From NCBI RefSeq assembly GCF_000701465.1, contig NZ_JNIY01000003.1, forward strand, positions 620,001-684,000: DNA of 64,000 nucleotides, given 5' to 3'. Each line of letters opens with the position of its first letter. Positions within the stretch are counted from its first letter, which is position 1. The position numbers and the translations under genes were made by a program. Under the pieces are notes generated by a model, which had not been told where the DNA came from, did not search any database, and saw nothing but the letters and a program-made list of their open reading frames with translations. Positions 53,272 through 62,624 of the stretch are shown in pieces. The DNA is from Paraoerskovia marina DSM 21750 (GTDB taxonomy: Bacteria; Actinomycetota; Actinomycetes; Actinomycetales; Cellulomonadaceae).

Positions 53272-54345
53272 TCACACGGCCTCGCGCGGCGGACCCGTCG
53301 TCGTCCCGACCACGAGCTCGACGTCGAGCTCGACCGACTCCGGGGCGTTCCCCGCCAGCAGGTTCACGACGGCCTCGCCGATCTTCGCGCCCTTCTCGGC
53401 GAGCGGCTGCCGGACGGTCGTGAGCACGGCCGGTGCGAGCCAGGGCAGGTCCAGCCCGTCGAACCCCGCGATCGAGACGTCCTCCGGGACCTTGAGCCCG
53501 AGCTCCTGGGCGGCGAGCAGCGCGCCGGCGGCGAGCAGGTCCGAGTGGGCGACGATGGCCGTCGGGCGGTCGTCGCCCGAGAGGATCGTGATCGCCGCCT
53601 CCTTGCCGTGCTCGACCAGCGGCCCCGCGGGTTCCCAGGTGATGACGGGTTCGACGACGTCCCGGACGCCGGCCAGTCGGTTGCTCGTCGGCGTGCGGTC
53701 CGACTGTGCGAGCCGCGCGGCGTCGACGGGGCCCGAGCGGCGCGTGTGGTCGAGGGGGAGCGCGATCTCGGCGATCGCGGAGTGCCCGAGCGAGGTGAGG
53801 TGCCGGACGACGTCGGCAGTCCCACGTCGGTCGGCGATCGAGACGATGGGAGCACCGGGCACCTCCCGGCCCTCGCCGACGACGACGGGGACGCCGCGCC
53901 GCTCGAAGGCGGCGAGCGTCGGGTCGTCGGTGCGCACGCCCCAGACGAGGACACCGACGTCCATGGCGGCCGACTCGATCAGCGGGTCGACGGCGCGGGA
54001 GTCGGCGTCGACGCCGGGGATGCCCGGGATCAGGAGCACTCCGAGGCCGGCGGCACCGAGGGTCGAGACGAGACCGTCGAGCACCTGCACGGCGACCGGG
54101 TCGCGGAAGCTGCGCTTGAGCTGGTCGCCGATGACCACGCCGACGATGCCGGAGCGTCCGGAGCGGAGCTGTCGACCGAGGGGGTTCGGTCCCGCGTAGT
54201 CGAGCTCGCGGGCGGCCGCGAGGACCCGGTTGCGGCTCGCCTCGCTGATCGGCCCGTTGGCGGTGAAGGCCAACGAGGCGGTGGAGATGGCGACGCCGGC
54301 GCGCTCGGCGACGAGGGCGAGCGTGGGGCGTGCGGATGCAGACAA
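53272..54345 (-). CDS. LacI family transcriptional regulator
   Basis: A 357-residue repressor. The N-terminal helix-turn-helix/hinge reads TLALVAERAGVAISTASLAF and ISEASRNRVLAAARELDY, and a periplasmic-binding-protein-like sensor domain follows (VGVVIGDQLKRSF, LVWGV, SIAGFDGLDL). The start is a TTG at 54345: GGAGGAG lies five bases upstream and no better codon exists. It is divergent from an MFS gene with a LacI-type palindrome between them. The ligand is probably a sugar-like substrate of the transporter, but that is inferred. Confidence 0.88.
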   Translation of the reverse strand: MSASARPTLALVAERAGVAISTASLAFTANGPISEASRNRVLAAARELDYAGPNPLGRQLRSGRSGIVGVVIGDQLKRSFRDPVAVQVLDGLVSTLGAAGLGVLLIPGIPGVDADSRAVDPLIESAAMDVGVLVWGVRTDDPTLAAFERRGVPVVVGEGREVPGAPIVSIADRRGTADVVRHLTSLGHSAIAEIALPLDHTRRSGPVDAARLAQSDRTPTSNRLAGVRDVVEPVITWEPAGPLVEHGKEAAITILSGDDRPTAIVAHSDLLAAGALLAAQELGLKVPEDVSIAGFDGLDLPWLAPAVLTTVRQPLAEKGAKIGEAVVNLLAGNAPESVELDVELVVGTTTGPPREAV

Positions 54346-54362
54346 CGGATCTCCTCCAACGG

Positions 54363-54416
54363 TTGACGCGACAGCCAGCCTACTAGCAAACTATGCGGAT
54401 CGAATCGTTTCGATCC
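54363..54416 (+). promoter_or_regulatory. LacI-type operator and promoter between lacI and MFS genes
   Basis: GGATCGAATCGTTTCGATCC at 54397-54416 is a 20-base palindrome with 8-base perfect arms and a central T/T mismatch pair. TTGACG at 54363-54368 could be the -35 for the rightward gene, putting the operator just after the transcription start. Confidence 0.65.
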
Positions 54417-54483
54417 GAGCCCGCACCGATCCGCACTCCGTTCGCTCCTGCTGACGGACCCGTCCGGCCAGGAGTACGCCGCG

Positions 54484-55752
54484 ATGCCCACCACCCTGAC
54501 GCCCCAGCGAGCAGCCTGGGCTGTCGCCACCGTGTTCTTCGCCTCCGGGTTCGCCTTCGCGAGCTGGGCCTCACGCCTACCGGCCGTCCGCGACGCGCTG
54601 GGCTTCGGAGAGGCGCAGATGGGCCTCCTCCTGCTCTCGGCGGCGGTCGGGTCGATCTGCGCGCTGCCTCTGTCCGGGCTGGTGGTCAACCGCCTTGGCG
54701 CGGTGCGGACGGTGGTGATCTTCGCCGTCGTCACCGCCGTCGGGTTCGCGGTCACCGTCGTCGCCGTGGACCTCGGCGTCGTCTGGGCGGTTCGTGCAGG
54801 TCTCGTCGTCGCCGGGATCGGCAACGGGGTGTGGGACGCGGCGATGAACATCGAGGGCGCCGCCGTCGAGCGCAAGCTCGGTCGTTCCCTGATGCCCCGG
54901 CTGCACGCGGCGTTCTCGCTGGGCACGGTGGCGGGCGCGGGGGTCGGTGCGCTCGCAGCGTTCCTACAGGTCTCCTACACCGTGCACGAGGTCGCCGCGA
55001 TGGTCGTCGTGGTCGTCACGGTCCTCCTCGCCGTGCGGTACTTCCTGCCCGTCGAGGCCCCGGAACGCGTGGCACCGTCGGCCGACGACCTGCAGGTCGA
55101 CCCCGTCGCCGCGCCGTCGGCGGGCCGGAACCAGCTCGCCGCCTGGACCGAGCGTCGCACCCTCCTGATCGGGATCGTGGTGCTCGCCGCGGCCCTGACC
55201 GAGGGTGCAGCGAACGACTGGGTCTCGCTCGCCGTCGTCGACGGGTTCGGCGTGGCGGACGGCATGGGGGCCCTGGGCCTCGCGCTGTTCCTCAGCGCGA
55301 TGACCGGCATGCGGCTGCTCGGCACCGGTCTGCTCGACCGGTTCGGCCGCGTCGCCGTCCTGCGACTGTCGGCAGGTCTTGCCCTGGTCGGTCTCGGTGT
55401 CTTCGCCACGGTGGACAACCTCGCGGTCGCGATGGTCGGCATCGTCCTGTGGGGTGCGGGCGCCGCGCTCGGCTTCCCCGTCGGTATGAGTGCGGCCTCG
55501 GACGACCCCGAGCACGCCGCCGTCCGGGTGAGCGTGGTCGCGACGATCGGCTACTCGGCATTCTTCATCGGCCCGCCGCTGATCGGCTTTCTCGCGCACC
55601 TCGTGGGGTACCGCGAGGCGCTGCTCGTCATCGCGGTGCCGCTCGTGATCGGGCTGTTCGTGGTCTCGGCCGCGCGCCCGCTCCCGGCAGCCGACGACGA
55701 GCCCGCCGAGAGCACGCCGGGGTCCCGCCCCGGGGACGCCGCGACGAACTAG
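54484..55752 (+). CDS. MFS transporter (YbjJ-like)
   Basis: A 12-helix major facilitator transporter of 422 residues. The first helix and loop (FFASGFAFASWASRLPAVRDALGF) and the segment GIGNGVWDAAMNIEGAAVERK fit the YbjJ group of sugar/drug transporters. The mid-protein cytoplasmic loop spans about residues 190-222. It is under a LacI-type palindrome and divergent from the LacI gene. Ten bases separate it from murB, which may be read from the same message. Substrate unknown. Confidence 0.85.
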   Translation: MPTTLTPQRAAWAVATVFFASGFAFASWASRLPAVRDALGFGEAQMGLLLLSAAVGSICALPLSGLVVNRLGAVRTVVIFAVVTAVGFAVTVVAVDLGVVWAVRAGLVVAGIGNGVWDAAMNIEGAAVERKLGRSLMPRLHAAFSLGTVAGAGVGALAAFLQVSYTVHEVAAMVVVVVTVLLAVRYFLPVEAPERVAPSADDLQVDPVAAPSAGRNQLAAWTERRTLLIGIVVLAAALTEGAANDWVSLAVVDGFGVADGMGALGLALFLSAMTGMRLLGTGLLDRFGRVAVLRLSAGLALVGLGVFATVDNLAVAMVGIVLWGAGAALGFPVGMSAASDDPEHAAVRVSVVATIGYSAFFIGPPLIGFLAHLVGYREALLVIAVPLVIGLFVVSAARPLPAADDEPAESTPGSRPGDAATN

Positions 55753-55761
55753 GCTGGCCGG

Positions 55762-56904
55762 GTGACCTTCGACGCCCCCAGCCTTGCCGACCTGACCACC
55801 CTGCGCGTGGGCGGGAGCCCCGACAGGTACGTCGAGACCGCGACCGAGGCCGAGCTGGTCGACGCGGTCCGCTCCGCCGACGAGGTCGGCGAGCCCGTCC
55901 TCGTCGTCGGCGGGGGGTCGAACCTCCTGGTCGCCGACGAGGGCTTCGCCGGCGTCGTCGTCCGTGACACGCGTCGCGGGGCCCGGGTCGAGTCCGAGGA
56001 CTCGTGCGGCGGTGCGAGTGTCACGGCACCGGCTGGCCACGGCTGGGACGCGCTGGTGCAGCAGGCCGTGGAGTCCGACTGGGTGGGGATCGAGGCGCTC
56101 TCCGGGATCCCCGGCACGCTCGGTGCTGCGCCCGTTCAGAACATCGGCGCCTACGGCCAGGAGATCGCCGGGGTGGTCTCGTCCGTGCGCGTCTGGGACC
56201 GCCACGAGAAGCGGGCCCGCATGCTCGCGGCCGGTGAGCTCGGGTTCGGGTACCGCAGCTCTCGGCTCAAGGACTCGATGTACGACGCCGCCGACGACGG
56301 TCCCTGGTACCCGACGCCGCGGTTCGTGGTCCTGGAGGTCTCCCTGCAGATGCGCCTGGGTTCTCTCTCCGCCCCCGTCGCCTACCCCGAGCTCGCTCGG
56401 ACGCTCGGGGTCACGGTAGGGGAGCGGGCACCCTCCGTCGACGTGCGCGAGGCCGTCCTCGCGCTACGCGGCGGCAAGGGCATGCTGCTCGACGACCCTG
56501 CCCAGCCCGATCACGACCGGTGGAGTGCCGGGTCGTTCTTCACCAACCCGATCGTGCGGGCCTCGGACGCGAGCCGGCTGCCGGCCGACGCGCCGCAGTT
56601 CCCCGTCCGGACGTCGCGGCCCGCTGCGACGACGGGGCCGTCCCTCGGCGAGGTCGACCCCGAGGTCGTCAAGACCTCGGCAGCGTGGCTGATCGACCAT
56701 GCCGGCTTCTCCAAGGGCTACGGCGTCTACGGCGACGCGAGCCTCGCGCGGCTCTCCACCAAGCACACTCTCGCACTGACGAACCGCGGCGGCGCGAGTG
56801 CGAGCGATCTGCTGACGCTCGCCCGGACCGTCCGCGACGGCGTGCTGGACGCGTACGGGATCGAGCTCGTCCCCGAGCCGGTGCTCGTGGGCGTGGCTCT
56901 CTAG
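55762..56904 (+). CDS. murB: UDP-N-acetylmuramate dehydrogenase MurB
   Basis: FAD- and NADPH-dependent enzyme reducing UDP-GlcNAc-enolpyruvate to UDP-MurNAc in peptidoglycan synthesis. The 380-residue product has VVGGGSNLLVADEGF (FAD site), GIPGTLGAAPVQNIGAYGQE, the catalytic Ser region SAGSFFTNPIV and SAAWLIDHAGFSKGY. GTG at 55762. An insert of acidic/hydrophobic residues is present mid-protein. It ends 12 bases before the convergent L,D-transpeptidase. Confidence 0.95.
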   Translation: MTFDAPSLADLTTLRVGGSPDRYVETATEAELVDAVRSADEVGEPVLVVGGGSNLLVADEGFAGVVVRDTRRGARVESEDSCGGASVTAPAGHGWDALVQQAVESDWVGIEALSGIPGTLGAAPVQNIGAYGQEIAGVVSSVRVWDRHEKRARMLAAGELGFGYRSSRLKDSMYDAADDGPWYPTPRFVVLEVSLQMRLGSLSAPVAYPELARTLGVTVGERAPSVDVREAVLALRGGKGMLLDDPAQPDHDRWSAGSFFTNPIVRASDASRLPADAPQFPVRTSRPAATTGPSLGEVDPEVVKTSAAWLIDHAGFSKGYGVYGDASLARLSTKHTLALTNRGGASASDLLTLARTVRDGVLDAYGIELVPEPVLVGVAL

Positions 56905-56916
56905 CGACTCCGCCGC

Positions 56917-57885
56917 TCAGTAGACCAGGACGGGTGTGCCCGGAGGGGCCTGCCAGGTGTCCCAGACGTAGTTCATCGCGCCGTTCGACACCCGGACGCA
57001 ACCGTGCGACGCGGGCCAGGCAGGCACCGAGTCGGCTCCGTGCAGGGCGATCGCGCCGTTGAAGAACTTCGGTCGCCACATGTCTCCGAGCTCGAGGCTC
57101 GACTCGTGGAGCGCGTCGACCTGTCGTCCGACGGCGAAGCTCCCGCCGCTCGTCGTCGCCCGGTAGGTCCTGCCGCCGGCGTCGTAGGTCTCCCCGTTCC
57201 CCGACGAGGCGTTGAGTACCCGACCCACGACGCCGTCGTCGACCAGGAGCACGAGCTGGCGGTTCAGGTCGATCTCGATCACGTGACCCGAGGAGGACCG
57301 CGCACCCGGGCGGACGCCGTCGTCCAGCGCCTGCTGCGTGCGGGGCCCGACGACACCGTCGCGGCTCAGACCGGCGGCCTTCTGCAGAGCCCAGACGGCC
57401 TGGCGGGTCCCGGCACCGAAGCTCCCGTCGACGGCGGTCCCCCAGTACCCGAGGTCGACGAGCCGTTGCTGCACCGCCGTGACGCGCGCGCCGGAGGCAC
57501 CCATCGCGAGGTCTTCCGGTTCCGGGTCGGGCTCAGGCTCTGCCGTCGGCGTCGGATCCTCGTCCGGCTCCGGCTCCGGCTCCGGCTCCGGTGTCGGTGT
57601 GCTGGTGCTCGGTGCCGGCTCGGGCTCGACCGCTGGTGGAGGCGCCGCCTCCGCGGGTTCCACGTCCGGTGCGGGGCTCGGCGTGGACGTCGCTGTCGCG
57701 GACTGCGTGGGTGTCGCCGGCGGATCGGCCGCTTCCTCGCCGTCCGTCGGGGAGGGGGCTCCGGTGTCCCCGACGGCGTTGTCGGCCAGACCCGACACGG
57801 CGTCCACCGCACCGCACCCGCCGACCAGGAGACCGGCGCACAGCACGAGGGCGACGCCGGACGATCTCCGCCGCCGTGCACGCAT
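56917..57885 (-). CDS. L,D-transpeptidase lipoprotein with peptidoglycan-binding domain
   Basis: Cell-wall crosslinking enzyme of 322 residues. Lipoprotein signal with lipobox LLVGGC (C24), a long Pro/Glu/Thr/Ser linker with (EP)n runs, a peptidoglycan-binding domain (SGARVTAVQQRLVDLGYWG), and a YkuD catalytic domain with SHGCVRVSN (catalytic Cys about C296). The ATG at 57885 follows GGAGGTG; the frame stays open upstream to 57957 in the adenosine deaminase end. Makes 3-3 crosslinks or attaches proteins in related species. Confidence 0.93.
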   Translation of the reverse strand: MRARRRRSSGVALVLCAGLLVGGCGAVDAVSGLADNAVGDTGAPSPTDGEEAADPPATPTQSATATSTPSPAPDVEPAEAAPPPAVEPEPAPSTSTPTPEPEPEPEPDEDPTPTAEPEPDPEPEDLAMGASGARVTAVQQRLVDLGYWGTAVDGSFGAGTRQAVWALQKAAGLSRDGVVGPRTQQALDDGVRPGARSSSGHVIEIDLNRQLVLLVDDGVVGRVLNASSGNGETYDAGGRTYRATTSGGSFAVGRQVDALHESSLELGDMWRPKFFNGAIALHGADSVPAWPASHGCVRVSNGAMNYVWDTWQAPPGTPVLVY

Positions 57886-57926
57886 GGGTCCACCTCCCTC
57901 GCTCCAGGATGCCTTACAGGGGCTGG

Positions 57927-58961
57927 CTACGGGCGATGTTCGGCCTGACGCGCCCACGCGTCGATTTCGGCGAGGAGTCGTGCGCGCGTCGTCGGGCCGG
58001 CCCGGCTCCCGCGGACCGACGCCCGGGCGAGGTCGGCGAGCTCGGCGTCGGAGAACCCGTGGACCGACCGCGCCGTCTCGTACTGCGCGACGAGGCGAGA
58101 GCCGAACAAGAGGGGGTCGTCGGCACCGAGGGCGACCCGGGCCCCCGCGTCCACCAGCCGGCGCAGCGGGACGTCGGCGTCCTCGCGGTACACGCCGAGG
58201 GAGACGTTCGACGCGGGGCAGACCTCGAGCGTCGTGCCCGCCGTGACCAGCCGGTCGAGCATCCGCGGATCCTCACCCGCACGGACCCCGTGCCCGATCC
58301 GGTCGGGGGAGAGGTGCGCCACGACGTCGTGCAGGTGCGAGGGGCCGAGCAGCTCTCCGCCGTGGGGCACGGACGCCAGGCCCGCCCGTCGCGCGATCGA
58401 GAAGGCGTGCGCGAACTCCGCGGTGTCGCCCCGACGTTCGTCGTTGCTCAGACCGAACCCGACCACCTCGCCGGCACCCTCGCCCGCGTACTGAGCCGCG
58501 AGCCGCGCGAGCGTCCGTGCGTCGAGCGGGTGCCGTGTCCGCGAGGCCGCGACGATCACGGCGACCTCGAGGCCGTGGTCTCGGCTGGCCGTGCTCGCCG
58601 CGTCGAGGACCGCCTCGACCGCAGGCGTGATCCCACCCATGAACGGGGCGTACGACGTCGGGTCCACCTGGATCTCCAGCCGGCCGGACCCCTCCGCGGC
58701 GTCGTCCGCCGCGGCCTCGTCGACGATGCGCCGCATGTCGGCCTCCGAGCGGACGCACGCGCGGGCCGCGTCGTACAGGCGCTGGAACCGGAACCAGCCG
58801 CGTTCCGTCGCCGGAAGGCGCAGCGGATCTCCGTCGATCAGGGCTGCCGGGAGCCGTACGCCGTACCCCGCGGCGAGCTCCTGGAGCGTCGAGAGACGCA
58901 TCGAACCCGTGAAGTGCAGGTGCAGGTGCGCCTTGGGCAGCGTGGTCAGGTCACCCGTCAT
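57927..58961 (-). CDS. Adenosine deaminase family protein
   Basis: Zinc-dependent amidohydrolase of 344 residues deaminating adenosine (or a related purine/adenine derivative). The N-terminal metal motif is KAHLHLHFTGSMR, the central VPHGGELLGPSH, HGVRAGEDP with a later active-site His, and the SLGV and GADDPLLFGS motifs close to the C-terminus. The HFTGS variant replaces the usual HLDGS, so substrate preference may differ. ATG at 58961 lies 11 bases inside the ABC permease end; likely one operon. Confidence 0.88.
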   Translation of the reverse strand: MTGDLTTLPKAHLHLHFTGSMRLSTLQELAAGYGVRLPAALIDGDPLRLPATERGWFRFQRLYDAARACVRSEADMRRIVDEAAADDAAEGSGRLEIQVDPTSYAPFMGGITPAVEAVLDAASTASRDHGLEVAVIVAASRTRHPLDARTLARLAAQYAGEGAGEVVGFGLSNDERRGDTAEFAHAFSIARRAGLASVPHGGELLGPSHLHDVVAHLSPDRIGHGVRAGEDPRMLDRLVTAGTTLEVCPASNVSLGVYREDADVPLRRLVDAGARVALGADDPLLFGSRLVAQYETARSVHGFSDAELADLARASVRGSRAGPTTRARLLAEIDAWARQAEHRP

Positions 58962-59799
58962 CGCGTCGCCTCCATCGGAACGTGCGGACCCCGACGAGAA
59001 GACCCACCACCAGCCACGCCCCGAGCACGGCCGCCGTCACCCCGTTGTCCCAGGTGCCGCCCACCTCCAGGGCGGCGGCCTCGTCCGGGAGGAACACCGA
59101 CCGCAGGCCCTGCGCCATCCACTTCAGCGGAAAGATCGAGGCGACGTCCTGCATCCATCCCGGCAGCTGGTAGAACGGAAAGAACACACCGGAGATGAAC
59201 TGCAGGGCGAGGACCAGCGGGGCGACGACCGCCGTCGCGGACCTGCCCGACCGCGGGACCGACGAGAACGCCACCCCGAGGACCGTCCCGGTGGCCGTGC
59301 CGAGAACCAGCACCCACCCGAACGTCAGCCAGTCGCCGGGCTCGTTCGGCAGCGGGACGTCGAACGCGGTCGTCGCCAGGGCGATCAGCGCGGCCATCTG
59401 GACGACCGTCACGACCATGACCTGGCCCACCTTGCCGAGAAAGTACGCCGTCGGCGGCAACGGAGTGGTGCGCAGGCGCCGCAGCGTTCCGTCGTCGCGC
59501 TCCACGGCGATGCTCGTGGCGAGCGTCTGAAAGCTCGTCAGCATGATGCCGGTCGCCGCGATCCCCGCGACGAAGTACTGGGCGAACGAGACGCCGGAGT
59601 CCGGCGGGCCCGCCACCTGGCCGTCGAACACCGTCGCGAAGATCGCCATCATGATCAGCGGGTACGCGAAGATGAAGATCATCGCGTCGCGCTCGCGGAC
59701 GAAGGTGAGCAGCTCCAGGGAGGTCCGGGCGAGGCCGAGCCGCGCAGTCCCGGGCAGCCGGACGTCCGGCGAGATCGAAGAGGTCCGGGGTGTGCTCAC
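58951..59799 (-). CDS. ABC-2 type transporter permease
   Basis: A 282-residue membrane protein with six hydrophobic helices of the ABC-2/DrrB type (e.g. DAMIFIFAYPLIMMAIFATVF, VVAPLVLALQFISGVFFPFY). The cytoplasmic motif ERDDGTLRRLRTTPLPPTAYFLGK is typical. GTG at 59799 overlaps the ATPase stop. Works with the ATP-binding protein as an exporter for an unknown drug or lipid-like substrate. Confidence 0.9.
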   Translation of the reverse strand: MSTPRTSSISPDVRLPGTARLGLARTSLELLTFVRERDAMIFIFAYPLIMMAIFATVFDGQVAGPPDSGVSFAQYFVAGIAATGIMLTSFQTLATSIAVERDDGTLRRLRTTPLPPTAYFLGKVGQVMVVTVVQMAALIALATTAFDVPLPNEPGDWLTFGWVLVLGTATGTVLGVAFSSVPRSGRSATAVVAPLVLALQFISGVFFPFYQLPGWMQDVASIFPLKWMAQGLRSVFLPDEAAALEVGGTWDNGVTAAVLGAWLVVGLLVGVRTFRWRRRDDG

Positions 59800-60707
59800 G
59801 CCTGTGCCGCCGTGGTGCTCTCCGGCACGGCGTCGGGCGTCTGCCCGATCAGCTCCAGATAGACGTCTTCGAGCGACGGACGCCGGACCTCGAGGGCAGG
59901 TACCTCCCCCTGGTACCGCGCGGCGAGGTCCTGGACGAGGGTCGTCGGGGACGCGGTCGTGGCCTCGCCGCCGTCCCAGCGCACGACGGCGCGGCCGTGG
60001 GTCCGGGCCCGGAGGCCGGCAGGGGAGTCGAGCGCGACGATGCTGCCCGCCCGCATCACCGCGACACGATCGGCGAGGGCGTCCGCCTCGTCGAGATAGT
60101 GGGTCGTCAACCAGATGGTGGTCCCGGTCGCCCGCAGCTCGCGGAGCAGCTCCCAGAAGGAACGCCGGGCCTGGGGGTCGAAGCCGGTCGTCGGTTCGTC
60201 CAGGAACAGCAGCTCTGGCCGTCCGACGACGCCGAGCGCGACGTCGAGGCGGCGGCGCTGACCGCCGGAGAGCGATCGTGCACGAGACCCGCTCTGCTCC
60301 CCGAGGCCGACCATCTCGACGACGTCGTCCGGGTCGCGCGGATCCGGGTAGTACCGGGCGAACTGGTGCACGAGCTCGCGGATGCTGAGCTCGGCGAGGT
60401 CGTTGGTCGACTGGAGCACGACGCCGACCCGGGAGCGCCAGGCCCTGCTCGCGCGGGCCGGGTCGAGGCCCAGGACCGAGACGTCGCCGGTGGTGGCGCG
60501 GCGGTGGCCGGCGAGGATCTCGGTCGTCGTGGTCTTGCCCGCGCCGTTCGGTCCGAGCATCGCGAAGATCTCACCTCGGCCGACGTCGAGGTCGAGCCCG
60601 TCGACCGCCGTCGTGGCGCCGTACTCCTTGCGCAGCCCGCGGACGCTGACGACGAGGTCCCGGTCGGCACCGAGGGGTGTCGTGGGCGCGGTGCCGTGCG
60701 TCGTCAT
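59796..60707 (-). CDS. ABC transporter ATP-binding protein
   Basis: A 303-residue ATPase of the DrrA/NodI type. Walker A GPNGAGKT at 52-59, Q-loop VVLQSTND, signature LSGGQ at 146-150, Walker B LLFLDEP near 166-172, H-loop LTTHYLDEAD, plus a C-terminal extension. The ATG at 60707 has no Shine-Dalgarno; a CATACT -10-like box 8 bases upstream suggests a leaderless message. First gene of the leftward ATPase-permease-deaminase-transpeptidase run. Confidence 0.93.
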   Translation of the reverse strand: MTTHGTAPTTPLGADRDLVVSVRGLRKEYGATTAVDGLDLDVGRGEIFAMLGPNGAGKTTTTEILAGHRRATTGDVSVLGLDPARASRAWRSRVGVVLQSTNDLAELSIRELVHQFARYYPDPRDPDDVVEMVGLGEQSGSRARSLSGGQRRRLDVALGVVGRPELLFLDEPTTGFDPQARRSFWELLRELRATGTTIWLTTHYLDEADALADRVAVMRAGSIVALDSPAGLRARTHGRAVVRWDGGEATTASPTTLVQDLAARYQGEVPALEVRRPSLEDVYLELIGQTPDAVPESTTAAQA

Positions 60708-60759
60708 GGCGTTGAGTATGGTGCGTATGTCGTGATCACGCAGCGGCTCCTGGGACGAG

Positions 60760-60789
60760 TTCGACCCAGGCCGTCGGTTCGCGTACAGT
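60760..60789 (+). promoter_or_regulatory. Promoter for tRNA-Trp and the secE operon
   Basis: TTCGAC at 60760-60765 and TACAGT at 60784-60789, 18 bases apart, lie 73 bases before tRNA-Trp. No terminator separates the tRNA from secE. Confidence 0.6.
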
Positions 60790-60862
60790 GGTCCCTTGGT
60801 GATTGACGCTCGCCATGATGAGTCATGCCCTGCATGACGAGTCAGAGGGGCTGAGGTGCCGA

Positions 60863-60935
60863 AGGGTAGTGGCGCAATTGGTAGCGCAGCGGTCTCCAAA
60901 ACCGCAGGTTGCAGGTTCGAGCCCTGTCTACCCTG
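60863..60935 (+). tRNA. tRNA-Trp (CCA)
   Basis: A 73-base cloverleaf: acceptor AGGGTAG/CTACCCT, anticodon CCA at 60896-60898 in loop CTCCAAA, T-loop TTCGAGC, discriminator G. CCA end is not encoded. The tRNA-Trp-secE-nusG-rplK-rplA order is conserved across actinobacteria. Confidence 0.97.
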
Positions 60936-61042
60936 CTCGGCTCCTGTGCCGTGTCCTGGACACGTCGCGGGTGCCATGCGGGTCAGTGCGATCAGGTTGA
61001 CTCCGCCGCCAGGTCTGTCCGTCCACCGAGTGGGGAAGAACA

Positions 61043-61300
61043 GTGAGTGAATCACCGTCCGGTGCGGTCGAGGCCGGAGCCGGAGACCGTCGCGCTGACG
61101 GGAAGCGCCCGAACATCTTCGCGCGCATCGCGATCTTCGTCCGCCAGGTCATCGCGGAGCTCGGCAAGGTGGTCACCCCGACCCGTTCCGAGCTGGGAAC
61201 GTACTTCGTCGTGGTGATCGTCTTCCTGGTCGTCATGATGGGCTTCATCACCCTGATCGACTACCTGATCGGCATCGGGACGCTCGCCCTCTTCGGCTAG
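61043..61300 (+). CDS. secE: Preprotein translocase subunit SecE
   Basis: Essential one-helix subunit of the SecYEG channel, 85 residues. It has a charged N-terminal tail, the SecE signature region [20 protein letters not shown] and one membrane helix (about 54-80: [20 protein letters not shown]). GTG at 61043 with GGGGAAGAA upstream. nusG follows 83 bases later in the same operon. Confidence 0.96.
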   Translation: MSESPSGAVEAGAGDRRADGKRPNIFARIAIFVRQVIAELGKVVTPTRSELGTYFVVVIVFLVVMMGFITLIDYLIGIGTLALFG

Positions 61301-61383
61301 CAGCCCCGTCTCGGCTCCGACCCCGAGAGCCCACCGAAGGATCAGTCCTTCCCCACGTACCGACCGAGAAAGCAGGTTCCTTC

Positions 61384-62103
61384 GTGTCCGAGGATTCGCT
61401 GGACAAGCCGGAGAACACCGAGCCCGACGCCGAGCGCGCCGAGGCTGAGACGGCTGCACCCGTGGACGGCGAGGAACAGCCTGCTGAGGATGCACCCGTG
61501 GTGGACCCCGCAGAGGAGTTCCGTCGCGAGCTGCGTGGCCAGCTCGGCGAGTGGTACGTCATCCACTCGTACGCAGGCTACGAGAACCGCGTCAAGGTCA
61601 ACCTGGAGAACCGCACCCAGAGCCTCAACATGGAGGAGTACATCTTCCAGGTCGAGGTGCCGATGGAAGAGGTCGCGGAGTTCAAGAACGCGCAGAAGAA
61701 GATCGTGCGCCGCGTCCGGATCCCCGGCTACGTGCTCGTCCGCATGGACCTCACCGACGAGTCGTGGGGTGCGGTGCGCCACACGCCCGGCGTCACCGGC
61801 TTCGTGGGCCACACGCACCAGCCCGTGCCGCTGACGATCGACGAGGTCTTCTCGATGCTGGCGCCGACGTTCGTCGAGGAGGCTCCCGCGGTCGAGGGCC
61901 AGCCCGCGACGTCCGGCAAGGCCCCGATGGAGGTCGACTTCGAGGTCGGCGAGTCCGTCACGGTCACCGACGGCCCCTTCGAGACGCTGGACGCGACGAT
62001 CTCCGAGATCAACGCGGACACGCAGAAGCTCAAGGTGCTCGTCTCAATCTTCGGCCGGGAGACCCCGGTCGAGCTGTCGTTCGACCAGGTCGCCAAGATC
62101 TGA
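61384..62103 (+). CDS. nusG: Transcription termination/antitermination protein NusG
   Basis: Binds RNA polymerase to modulate elongation and couples it with ribosomes. The 239-residue product has an acidic N-terminal extension of about 55 residues absent in E. coli (181 residues), an NGN domain ([31 protein letters not shown]), an insert near 150-180 and a C-terminal KOW domain ([11 protein letters not shown]). GTG start at 61384. Confidence 0.97.
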   Translation: MSEDSLDKPENTEPDAERAEAETAAPVDGEEQPAEDAPVVDPAEEFRRELRGQLGEWYVIHSYAGYENRVKVNLENRTQSLNMEEYIFQVEVPMEEVAEFKNAQKKIVRRVRIPGYVLVRMDLTDESWGAVRHTPGVTGFVGHTHQPVPLTIDEVFSMLAPTFVEEAPAVEGQPATSGKAPMEVDFEVGESVTVTDGPFETLDATISEINADTQKLKVLVSIFGRETPVELSFDQVAKI

Positions 62104-62177
62104 TCCTCGTCGGCACCACCTGCAACCGGGTCATCGCCCACGGCGTCGGTCCATCAACAGAAAGTTAGGGAACTCGC

Positions 62178-62609
62178 ATGCCTCCCAAGAAGAAGGTCTC
62201 TGGCCTCATCAAGCTCCAGATCCAGGCAGGCGCCGCCAACCCGGCCCCGCCGATCGGCCCCGCGCTCGGTCAGCACGGCGTCAACATCATGGAGTTCTGC
62301 AAGGCGTACAACGCCGCGACCGAGTCGCAGCGCGGAAACGTCGTGCCGGTCGAGATCACGGTCTACGAGGACCGCTCGTTCACGTTCATCACCAAGACCC
62401 CGCCGGCAGCCGAGCTCATCAAGAAGGCAGCCGGCGTCGACAAGGGTTCGGCCACCCCGCACACCGTCAAGGTCGCCAAGATCACGGCCGACCAGGTGCG
62501 TGAGATCGCCACGACCAAGCTCGAGGACCTGAACGCCAACGACCTCGACGCCGCGTCGAAGATCATCGCGGGCACCGCCCGTTCGATGGGCATCACGGTC
62601 GAGGGCTGA
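62178..62609 (+). CDS. rplK: 50S ribosomal protein L11
   Basis: Ribosomal protein of 143 residues forming the GTPase-associated stalk base with 23S rRNA. Starts [31 protein letters not shown] and carries [13 protein letters not shown], the expected L11 signatures. An ATG follows AGTTAGGGAACTCGC. Between it and rplA lies a 98-base gap with a hairpin. Confidence 0.98.
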
Positions 62610-62624
62610 TTTCCTCACCCGATC

